This document shows, one piece after another, positions 29,001 through 38,700 of a DNA stretch of 64,000 nt. Position 1 is the stretch's first letter. The number at the start of each line of letters is the position of its first letter. Source of the DNA: Cruorifilaria tuberocauda (taxonomy: Eukaryota > Nematoda > Chromadorea > Rhabditida > Onchocercidae); the NCBI GenBank assembly GCA_013365365.1, contig JABVXU010000014.1:62001-126000 (forward strand), read 5' to 3'. The position numbers and the translations under genes are program-made. The notes under the pieces are model-generated. The model did no database searches and was not told the DNA's origin. It worked only from the letters and a program-made list of their open reading frames with translations.

Positions 29001-31176
29001 ATACTGAATTGGCTAGTATTATGACAAATTGCTATTAATTTCTTGAATTCTTTATCACGAAAAAAAAGCTAAATTGTGATGCTTGCATCATTACCTTGAC
29101 CTAAATCTTTTAATTTTTCCGCAATCTTTTTTTCGCGTCGTTTTTTCATCACAACTTCTGGATTCGAAATTGTTCTTGTAAATGTTGTTGGTGGCAGTGC
29201 TTTATATAATTCTTCGGAAGCGCGTAACTTCGGCTCTTGTTGCTCAATTGCTGGAATTTTTGTTTTTATCAGCTTTATTTTCTAAGTTCTGCATTTTCCA
29301 GCTCAGTATTTCATTCAATACTGCGATCGATTATTTCGTCAATTCTTCTCTTTTTATATTTCTATATGAACTGATAAAAAAATTTCCCAAGCCTCTTAGC
29401 ATCCACTATTAGTGCAATGTCAAATAAGATTTTGTATCTGATTTTACATTCTGCATTAAAAACAGGAATATATGGTCAACAGGCATTCCAACAATTATGC
29501 AGACTGACAATATTATTAAAATGGTGCATATTTTGTGATCAAGCTTAAAATATTAACTACGTATTAAAGTATTCCCAGTATATCTAAAGCGTTGATTAAG
29601 TTGTTGATAAAGAGGTAGTCTACTTCATTTATTCGAAAAAATTTTCGTTCTGATGAAAAATATAGTTCTAGTCTCAATAAATTATAGATATAAAGTAATA
29701 TGAAATTAATAAAATGAAATTAATAAAATGGAAACCTTTTTGATGCTTCTTTTTCAGTTCTTTCTCTTCCTTCTTTGAAAACCTTTTTTGACTGCCACTC
29801 AAACCACCTATGGTATCCTAAAACAATTTATTCTTTAGAAATTAAAATCTCAAAAAAAAAAAAAAACAGTGAACTCTTCTGCTCTTCTTATAAACGTCGC
29901 TTTCATAGAAATTTAGAAGTGCATTTAACAGTAAATATAAGCTTTGGCAGGATAAATTTCATACTACTTATGCACCATCCAAAAATATTAATCGATCCCT
30001 GATTGATTATTTTTGCAATAATCTCAAAGCCAAATTTTATACCTTGACAGAAGTGGTATTAGGATGTGCCCTCAACAGAAACCGACCTTCGCGATCATCT
30101 TTATGCCAGTTCAGCTGTACAAGTAACGGCTTCTCACTAGGTCCTAAACATCGTTCATCGCCATTTTCATGAACTTCCCACAAAGTATATTCTGGATTAC
30201 TGAGCCTGAAAATCAGCACCTTTTTTTCTCCTCACCAATATCAAATACTCATACTGAATCCGACGACCCGATCATCCCCGAAGGAGAAAACAGACGTCTA
30301 CAAACTTACATTTTCAAATCTGGGTGGAACTTATCGACCAATGCACTGATAACTGCTCGCGTTGTTGCCGTACTGGAAACACGGATACATTTCGTTAGTA
30401 CTTTATCTTTCGATTCTTGAAAATAGAATCGCATAACGCCATGGATTTCAAGATCCTGAAATCCCACAGTTCTTCACTCGCACACATTAATAGCAATTTC
30501 GTGAGACTAAACACAGAATTATTTATAAATACGATTATCCTCTTATCCACATATCATGAGCAATATTTAAATAAATATACTCTAATACAATAAAATCGTG
30601 ATAGGCTTAAAAGAGAGAAAAGACATATGTGTGAATTATGAATGAAAAATTATTTTTTATCAAGAACTGCGATAAAAGTCATTTCCTCAATTTAGTTCAG
30701 AAAATTAAATTAATTGCAACATTAATCGTCCAAAAATCTCGAGAAGAAATTTTCGAGTAAACAATTTGAAAAAAGTCCAGGAAACTTTCAATTCATACAG
30801 CTTCCTCAAATAATTTGAGCGGAATAAAACAGCTGTTATGTCCTTTTTTCTAAATTTGTTAAATTATTGCTTTAAATGTGCGAATCATCACTTTCATGCA
30901 CTAATTTTAATCATCAATTCACAAATAACAAATTTAAACGTGGATACTTTTGCAAAATAGATTAAGTTGAGCAATAACTTAGTTATATATTTTTCAATTA
31001 CAAATTTCTCATAACAGACTGATTTATAAATATTTTGATGTTCATAAATTCAAATCGAATACCTCTGTCGGATAGCTTAGGTTGAATAAATCAAGTCGAT
31101 TTTCATTCCACTGGTCGACTAGCTGGCATAGTTGCTCTCGCTCGACTTGCTTAGCTACCGGTAGCCTGCTTAGCAT
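10751..31176 (-). CDS. afd-1: Afadin / AF-6 / Canoe orthologue, complete
   Basis: 34 exons with consistent phases give about 1,746 residues; exon coordinates are in the five sub-entries. Domain order is RA (residues about 25-140), RA (about 222-320), FHA (about 385-476), DIL (about 635-960), PDZ (about 1050-1165), then a long low-complexity tail with a coiled-coil-like helix and a conserved C-terminal block. This is the full architecture of metazoan afadin, a cytoplasmic scaffold at adherens junctions that binds Ras/Rap GTPases, nectin-type tails through its PDZ and actin. The start is the ATG at 31176-31174, just before QLVDQWNENRLDLF, which aligns with the afadin N-terminus; the frame stays open a little upstream, so a few more residues are possible. 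The stop is TAA at 10753-10751. The gene lies head-to-head with the zinc-finger gene at 32,721 and tail-to-tail with the semaphorin. Confidence 0.95.
14493..17602 (-). other. afd-1: afd-1 exons 20-24: PDZ domain
   Basis: Exons: 17513-17602, 16692-16769, 15444-15509, 15046-15119, 14493-14637. Exon 20 is a 30-residue polar insert. Exons 21-24 make one PDZ: the carboxylate-binding loop GIGLSIVAAQ, then IGIYVKKVVDGSAAH, DGRLESGDQLLSVNGQSLVG and the C-terminal helix and strand ending FEVCKHAARYNGLYEWL. Each secondary-structure block sits on its own small exon. The human counterpart has GLSIVAAKG in the same loop. Confidence 0.93.
17603..19404 (-). other. afd-1: afd-1 intron 19 (1.8 kb)
   Basis: Non-coding, AT-rich. 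It contains a threefold repeated 16-mer at 18035-18139, reported separately. No exon is supported here. Confidence 0.7.
18035..18139 (+). repeat. Three copies of a 16-bp motif in an afd-1 intron
   Basis: The motif AATGTAATATAAACGA occurs at 18035-18050 and 18066-18081, and as AACGTAATATAAACGA at 18124-18139. Spacing is irregular (31 and 58 bases), so this is not a simple tandem array. Confidence 0.8.
19405..24136 (-). other. afd-1: afd-1 exons 11-19: DIL (dilute) domain region
   Basis: Exons: 23861-24136, 22664-22794, 22282-22481, 21771-22002, 21288-21462, 20673-20847, 20091-20286, 19679-19738, 19405-19520. Diagnostic DIL pieces are FKLTPAYVVYVVARHRLL, GFWLANSSELLNFFKQDIDL, LLRRCRLNAALTIQLFSQLF, HQGLELAAECHMDRINQA and LQLPFLLPQDGYS. 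Exons 18-19 encode the post-DIL segment that leads to the PDZ (LIRGLSPAFAEVI, then GLCRFHPQNHSSGSWTVYL). Exon 11 uses a weak acceptor (TTACCAAG) and exon 17 uses TTTTTAAG; both are supported by phase and homology rather than by splice-site strength. Confidence 0.9.
22930..22993 (+). repeat. Imperfect 32-bp tandem duplication in afd-1 intron 11
   Basis: GGATAAGC followed by a GATGCTAA-like block is repeated with a period of 32 (22930 and 22962). The copies diverge in their second halves. Confidence 0.6.
24137..26744 (-). other. afd-1: afd-1 intron 10 (2.6 kb, the largest)
   Basis: No afadin exon is needed here, because exon 10 and exon 11 join in phase. On the opposite strand there are two short acceptor-flanked open stretches (24599-24683 and 25967-26018), discussed under findings. 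The rest is AT-rich with no recognisable feature. Confidence 0.65.
26745..27786 (-). other. afd-1: afd-1 exons 7-10: end of RA2 and FHA domain
   Basis: Exons: 27453-27786, 27137-27318, 26963-27058, 26745-26812. Exon 7 finishes RA2 (IPDPSEEIFFVVKQ) and passes through a serine-rich linker. Exons 8-9 are an FHA fold: MGIGSDRSMGLFLDGQ, then IRPRHAVINYQDGVVTI and VDGQRISQTIALRDGNIIGIG. The afadin FHA is unusual within the family, so phosphothreonine binding should not be assumed. The donor of exon 9 is GTTAGT. Exon 10 joins exon 11 across the largest intron of the gene. Confidence 0.9.
28019..31176 (-). other. afd-1: afd-1 exons 1-6: first RA domain, linker, start of second RA
   Basis: Exons (minus strand): 31063-31176, 30310-30455, 30043-30205, 29736-29817, 29095-29250, 28019-28173. 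Exons 1-3 encode RA1, with DLEIHGVMRFYFQ and the well-conserved LLVQLNWHKDDREGRF. Exon 4 is a lysine-rich linker (KRFSKKEEKELKKK). Exon 5 carries TFTRTISNPEVVMKKRR, a block conserved between afadins. Exon 6 starts RA2 (SLKIYGYELEPSRPYVTLLV). RA domains bind GTP-loaded Ras/Rap; which GTPase is used here is inference. Confidence 0.93.
28413..28432 (-). other. Perfect 8-bp stem hairpin in afd-1 intron 5
   Basis: TTGAGAAC, loop AGCC, GTTCTCAA. It lies inside a stretch (about 28375-28690) that is visibly richer in G+C than neighbouring intron sequence. No known RNA family is recognised. Confidence 0.45.
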
Positions 31177-31803
31177 GGTCGAGTTTTCCAGAATATGCTC
31201 CACCTTCCCCAAAACTAAAATATTTTTTCGATATTCAAGAAACGTACAAACTCCCGGTTTTGAATTTCAATCCTGATGCTGAAAATAAAATAAAAGTGGA
31301 GGACGACTGAAACAGTAAAATAAATCTCAAATGGGAAATGAACTTGGAATAAAATAATTAATTAAAAAACTAGTTTAGGCTGTTTCGCTCCGAAAATCCG
31401 CAGAATAAAATTACAAAAAAAGAAATTTGAACTTGTTCTATTACTGGAAATAAATAAACTAATGATAGTCGCAATAAAATTCTCGCTGGAGATATTGAAA
31501 ATACCCACAATACCACACTTAAAATATCATTTTTACCAACAAGAATTATTTTTTTAGCAATGTACGATTTGGAATGTTCGCTCTATAAGATGATATCATC
31601 CTCCAAGCACAATAAATGAAAATGGAAAGGAAAATAATGATAATGACAATGAAATGACCATTAGATAAGTTAAAATAACTCCGCTAAAGATGAAAGTAGG
31701 ATAAGGAATAAATAATGATAATGGTAGTGAAACAATCTTTGACTATCTGGAATTACCTAGGAGATATCACCAACTTGATGTGAGCAACAAAGTGAAGTCA
31801 AAG

Positions 31804-31959
31804 AGGTCACATTAATCAAAGGTCACATATAAGAGCCATCCAACTCAATGTCAACAATCCTCAGATCACCACTGAACTGCTCCAACCTCTCTTTCTCCGC
31901 TACAAGCGCACAAATGAAAAAAAGGAAGATTAGGTGACCTTGAACTCTCGTAATGACCT
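31804..31959. promoter_or_regulatory. Cluster of four nuclear-receptor half-sites
   Basis: AGGTCA at 31804-31809 and 31820-31825 (the latter as TCAAAGGTCA), TGACCTTGA at 31935-31943 (the reverse complement of TCAAGGTCA, an extended monomer site), and TGACCT at 31954-31959. The central AGGTGACCT at 31932-31940 is also palindromic. Function is inferred only from motif density in a divergent promoter. Confidence 0.4.
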
Positions 31960-32684
31960 CATCTGATTTCGTCTTTCAATACTCCTCTACGTGGTCCGTT
32001 AAAATATGACTGGAATTAAGCTTATGGAAATGCAAGAGGATAATTATTTTGGTGGTGAGCTTCTTTTAATCATCATTTCGTCAAATGTCAATATTTTCCT
32101 TTATTCCCTAACTCATCAATCTTGACCATCTATCCAGCTTTTCCTTATGCTTTACAGAATAATTATTTTTCAAAGCTATAAATACTGCTGTCTTTGCTTT
32201 ATACTTTATTTGCTTTAATTTATATTATTAGAAGTGTTTACAATCTGTAATTCCTTTTAGAATTCTTCATTTGTTTACATTTTCTCATTGAAATTATTTA
32301 TTCCATATTTTAGAAATTTCAGGGTAAATAATTCTTTTTTAAGCTAAAAAGAGTATCGAATTTTAGGAGTTTTAGATACGATTTAATTTTTGATCATTGT
32401 TTTTTCTTTTTTTATCACAGTTGGTTAATGCATGCTTTTTCTTGAAGATAAAGCGATGTACGATTAGCGCGATCAATGACGCTTGCATCAGAAAATATAT
32501 GATTTGCAGTAATCTGGAAATATCCTGGTTATCTTCGGAGAAGGTTCTTTGTCTATTTTGGGTAATTATAAAAGAATTATCTCACGATAAAACCGAAATT
32601 GGTGCGGTGGTACTAAGAACAAATATTATGTTTTACTGACTTCTATTCATGAATAGCATTATAGGATTGTAAGAATGATTTATG

Positions 32685-32690
32685 TTTCAG
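32685..32690 (+). promoter_or_regulatory. Candidate trans-splice acceptor for the zinc-finger mRNA
   Basis: TTTCAG ends 30 bases before the ATG at 32721, with no nearby upstream donor or exon that I can support. Such a site just ahead of the start codon is typical of spliced-leader addition in nematodes. A 5' UTR cis-intron is the alternative. Confidence 0.4.
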
Positions 32691-32720
32691 TGGAAACAGG
32701 ATTTTATGGTTTAAAAAGCA

Positions 32721-35700
32721 ATGCAATATAACGGAATGACAACTAACAATGATTCAGAAGAAATTCGTTATGTGATAATTGATGAAAATCTGGAAAACGG
32801 TGGAACATCCGATAGTTATTCATTCACAGTATCCGGACCAACAGCATATCATCAAAATTTATCATCACAACAGCACCACTCTCACCTTCAGCAACAGCAA
32901 CACCAGCAAATGCTTAGATACAATCATGTCGATCCAAACGGTTACTTCTTAATATTTATAATTTAGAAAAGGATTGAAATTTTGTTCCATAAATCCTTAA
33001 CGAGACAATTTACTACTAGTTTTTAATGAAGTTCATAACTAGTGAAGTGGATTGAAGAAAGCGATTAGAGATTATAGATCCTTTTTGGAAGTAGTAAAAT
33101 TTAAGCACAGATTTGCTTATGTTTTTGAAATAATGGAATAAGGATTTAGCTATGTACCGGTTATAAAATTGCATAGGGATGCACCTAAATTCAGGTTTTA
33201 TTTTTTGTATTTGTAATCTCGACACTACACAATTATATATTCAAATTTTGGTTATCCGTTTCGGATGTGCCAAAGAAACTTTTTAGATATTAAATACTTC
33301 CATACTTCGTTTGTTTTTTCAACTGATTATTTACTTGAAGTTAATTTTTTAAATATATTTTATTCAAGAATCGTCAACTTCAACATGGGTGGATAATTCA
33401 TTCAGTATACCCATTTCAAATAATGTAAGTTCAGAAAATATATTTGAACTTATTCGTAATTTTTTAAAACAATGTAGTGCTTTTTTTTCTGTATCTGCAT
33501 AAACCTACTCTAGAAGGTTTGATTACTAGCAAATATCAAAAATTCTAGATAATTCTGTGAATAAAGTGAAATCTATTTAATATTATATAACAGTTCTCCG
33601 TGTTTCCTCTCCAACAATGGGCATTAAAACAAATTTTAAACTGGAATTTTCGGTATATGCGATGCTTCAACGCAATATTCTGTCGATAAATCATCAGTTA
33701 TATTCCGATGTCACTTTAGTAGTGTTTCCTTGTTTTAAATAAATGATGACTGCTTGTAGACACACTATTTGGCACGATGCAGTGTTTGTGATGCACTTTT
33801 CGATTTGGAGGAATATCTGAATCATACCAAAAATTGTCGATTAGAAAAGTGTTACAAGTATGTTTACTTATCTCCTTAAAACTCATTTTTCAATAAATCT
33901 GTACCAAGTATGATGAGAAATATTGAAACATATCTCACCTAACGAAATTCAAATTGTTCCATTAAAATTAAATAATTGAATAATTAGTATAATTTATTAC
34001 AAATCTCTAATTAAATTTAGATGTGATACGTGCGGCAAAGAATATAACAAAGAGCATAATTTAAAACTACACCGTCTTGGACAGCATGATAAAGCTGTGA
34101 TTGAAAATGATAAATATATATGTTCGTTTTGTCCAAAGAAATATGCTCGATTAGCCGCCTATTACGCGCATCTTCAAATCCATGGTTTGAACGATACCCT
34201 TATATGTACATTTTGTAAAGAAGAATTTGATTTCCAGGTCCATTATCAATTTAATCTATGTATAATCTTTCTTTTGAAAAATCTGATTTTGACCTCATTT
34301 AGGTCAAATTTTTTAAAATTGAGGAACGACTGCATTATGTACATTTGTCCTCAGCCACATATGACCAAAGAACCTAAAATATCAAGAGTTAACTGCTCCA
34401 TTTGCTGCAGTTAGTGATAGAATAACAAAGACCTAACTCTTCATAAGATCCTGGTGGTGGCTAACTTTATGGTTTGTTTAAAGACACTGAAAATCTTTCG
34501 CTGTTAATTTTTATCACTTTAGGCACTTTTAAACAAACACTTGCGTCTGCAACACTGCTATCCCCGATTGGGAGATATCGCCACGGTTGAAATATGCAAA
34601 AAGTGCGGAATTGCTATTTTCAGCAAAGAAGCAATGAATGAACACAAACAAATGCATCGGAAAATAAAGTATTATTTATTGGTTTAAATTGCTTTAAAAT
34701 AAAAACTTCGAGATGTTATAAACTATTTTATTGAATAATGTTGGGAAGGAAATGCTCGGTATTACTCAAAACGGCCACGATAGTCTGTGATAGAGAAGAT
34801 TATTCTAAATGTGTCAACAATATCAAGAGCTATTTTAGCGTCATCCCGTTTTAACTAATGGTCTTTATTAGAACTATAACGGTAAAGTAAGGATAAAATA
34901 ATGGGTAAAGTAAGGCAATATAGTAAATTTTATTATCAGTTTTCAGTAAGACGATGAAAAGAAATAAACGGAAGCGTGAATCTGATCCTGGTGATAAAGC
35001 CCATAAATGTGAGGCATGTGGCAAAACTTTTAAAAAAAAGTTTGAATTAATGCGACATTATGTTGTCCATACAAGTAAGCTCTTTTGATTTTATTTAACC
35101 TTTTAAATTTAAACTAGTTCAGATCGATGCAATCGTATAAAAAGCCTGAAAATTACGTATTTTCTGCAATTTTTAAGTATGTTATGAGTATTATTTTTGG
35201 TTCATAAATGAATTCAATGCAGTTAGAACAACCTCACCTATAATTTCGTTAGAAGAATAAAGAAAAACGTATTTGTATAATCATGTATCATATGTAATCC
35301 GATGTCACATATTAGAAGAACGAGCATTTGTTTGTGAAATTTGCGGAAAGCGATTCTCCCAAAAAGCTTCTCTGGGACAGCATACGTTAACTCATAACTC
35401 ATCAACTGCCCAAACTCATAAATGTTCACTTTGTGATGCAACGTTCTCACAAGTAATCTTTTTTAATAACAAGTGGGTTAGATCTCTTTAAATAAAAAAT
35501 AATATTTGAAAAAAATAATATGTTCATTTTCAAGTCTCTTGATTGATTAGGAAAGAAATTGATTTTTACGCCTGATTTGAAGTTTTTATATTTTTTCACT
35601 GTTGTCTTTATAACTGTATTTCTTGACTTAGTTTTTTAAATTTTAGTTACCTCCTTTTTTTCAATTTCAGTTTTTTTGCCAAACTGGTGAGATTTTTTCT

Positions 35701-38700
35701 AATTTCAATGTTTTTTTTTCGATCAAACTTATGCGATTTATCATTTTTTAACAAGTTTTCGAAGTCATATATGTGCTCCTTACTTTTTTTATGCAGCTTC
35801 AGTTTATTAAGTTAATAAACTAGGAAAATACTGATTTAAAAAATTTTTTTAATTCCAGAAATTTTTTAAAATTAGCCAGTGTCTAGATAAGAGCCCGATC
35901 TTTTGTAGGCCGGGAATTTACGTCGTCATGTGAAACTCTTGCACCCGCCGGATGCTACTTCACGTCCGGTTTTTCGATGTCACAAGTGTACTTGTGTGTT
36001 TAATTCGTTGCAGCCACTACAAGTACATGCTCGAAAACGGCATCCAGAACAAGGTTTGTTAAATTCATTAAATCGATTGAAATTAGTCAATCGTTTTGAA
36101 TTCAGAAGCAATTTTATAACTTTCACGTCGAAGCTACATAACTTGTTATACTTCTTAACTTTTTCTTAGCTTCCTATATATGAACTTTTCAGTTATTTTT
36201 CAGTAACCTTGAAAAATTCTACTGTCGCCGAAGAAGGAACTGCGAATCCACAGGTATCTTGTTCTCATAAATTTCTCATAAAGTGTTCTCATAAACTGAT
36301 TGAATTTTTCTCTAAATAATCTGTCGGAGTTCTATTATTCAGGTTTTTAGACTTACAATCAAAAAAGATCAAGTTTATGCGAATCTCCTTATTTACTGGT
36401 TTCCTTTACAGCAATATTATTATTAATTTTTAGCATATAAATTCAAATATACCTTCAATTTTAGTCTTCTGTAGTAAATTATGAATTATCAAGATATCTA
36501 ACGACACAGTTTAAAGCGTTGTTACGAATACATTACTTTTTGCGGAACAATTTGGGGAAAGGAAAGTTTCAGAAGCAAAATAAAGAACGTAGATTTTGTT
36601 GCTGTATGTGTGGGAAAGCTTTCGGTAAAACTTCCGATTTGGTGCGACATTATCGAATACATAGTGGTGAACGACCATTTTCATGTAATCGATGTGGTCG
36701 AGACTTTAATTTGAAGTCCTCATTAAAATTGCATATGGATAGTCATGTCCGCGCTGATTATCCCGATAATTACTATACATGTGCACGTTGTCCTATATGT
36801 ATGAAGCAGGTAAATATGCTTTCTTTTACTCAAATAGTTTCGAAAGCTTAGAATTTTAGGATTGCACGAAGTGAAAATATTAAGAGAAGTAAATTAGAAA
36901 AATGTAATTTTTAGTTAGCGTCGGCACCATCATTACGTCGTCATCTCAAAATCCATGAAAGACCGCTGGAACATTGTGGAGTGTGTTCGCAAGTAAATTC
37001 ATTTTCAATTATTTTGTTCTAATTTTGATCTACATAGGTAAATAATTATGGTGTGATATGTTAAGATATTTGTTTACATTAATTTTTGTTCATTGCTTTT
37101 TCGTAGAATTGTCACATTATAATTTACCCCGCAAACTTGTATCACTACGTTACATTCAAATTTACTTTTTATTTCAAATTCATATTGGAATTTTGCATGA
37201 TAAAAAAATATAGATTCTTCATTTTTAGATTTTTCTGAGCAAAAAAGCATTGGAGCAGCATCAAATAGCCTGTTTAACAGCAAACGCTGAAGTTGGTTCG
37301 TCTGGTAGTTTACTGGAACTTTTGCCTCCTACTGAAATTGCTTCTATAAATACTGAACCAGAACGAAGACCTTATAAGTGTCGTACATGTACGGCATCAT
37401 TTTCAACACTTCGCTGTTTGAAGGAGCATATCAATCGACACACGGGTATCAAACCACACATATGTCGATTATGCTACAAGTCATTTTACTCTTTAGGTGT
37501 GAAACTTTATGAAATCCATCATATTAATTTTTACTTTCCAGACAGAGGCTTTAAAATAAATTCCATTTTTATACTATTATATGCTTTTTCTCCATTTGAA
37601 AATTACTTTTTAGTTTGGAAATAAAATTAGTCATTTTTTCTAGCCCAATTAAAATGTCACAGCGAGATACACACCAACAGGCGCCCATTCAAATGTTTAA
37701 CCTGCAGCCAAACATTCAGGCGCCGTTCTCAATTGAAAGCACATGCAAGCAAACACCCACGGCCCAACAGCTTAATAAACTTTGTTAGTTACTACTGTTT
37801 CGAATACTTGATTTAATCGAAGTTTGCAACTATCTTTTAATTACTGATTTAATTGGAGTTGTTCCTGACTTTAAAATTGTTTGATAGATTAAACTTGCAT
37901 CTGTCTGAGCGTAGAATGTAAATTACACTGTCAACTGCGACTGGTAATAGAAAGTTAAACAGATTCAAGAATCTTTAGATAAGTGATATTTCTTCATTGT
38001 AGATATAAAATACTCAGTTCGTTAAATCATGGGAATTAAATAAGACAAATATTCTAGTGAGTCATTGGTCTTAAACTGATTGTTTCAGGAATCACTTTCA
38101 TGGTCGCCGGATAATTTATTTAGTAAAACTGTGCAAGACGATGATGCCCACTTTAGTGAAAATGACCTTACCAACTTTGATTTTTCTTCTTTGGATGCTG
38201 ATTCGAGACAGTTAAATATTGACTGTTCAGCTGAGGTAACTAATGAATAATTTCATTTATGACTAGATTTCTTATTTAGTTTCATGCCATAATTTCGAGA
38301 TGAAAAATAACTAACTGAAGACTTATGTCCAGCGTAGCATGCTGACAGTAATGCTGACGTATTCTGACAGTAATAAAGAATACTATCCTTGTCAAAATTG
38401 AATGAGGATCAAATTAGAGGCGCAGAATTTACAAGGATTTCAGTGACTTCAAGTGTAATTTCTTGTTTTTTCAGACATTGTATTTGAACAGTTGTTTGAT
38501 ATCACAGGATTGCGATCTGCTAAATGGTTTAGCGGTTGAGAAATCTCAAGAAACCCGTTGTCCTGTTTGCTTTTTTAGTTTCAGCTCAGGTATCTATGCT
38601 TTAGCATAAATTCTCATGTCTCTTTTTTATCTTTGCATAAAAGTAATAAGAACTTCTCAATGATTTGCAGATGCTACATTATCGACTCATTTGTACAATA

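Larger units (their letters stand above)
31177..32720. promoter_or_regulatory. Shared divergent upstream region of afd-1 and the zinc-finger gene
   Basis: 1.5 kb between two divergent start codons, so it should contain both promoters. It includes a cluster of AGGTCA/TGACCT half-sites at 31804-31959 and, near the zinc-finger gene, a strong acceptor TTTCAG ending 32690, which may be a trans-splice site. No TATA box can be distinguished in this AT-rich background. Confidence 0.55.

Noticed and set aside
33593..33652. Possible extra exon of the zinc-finger gene (acceptor AACAG, donor GTATATG)
   Set aside because: It enters in phase 0 but leaves in phase 2, which would break the frame of the next exon. 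The flanking exons join perfectly without it.
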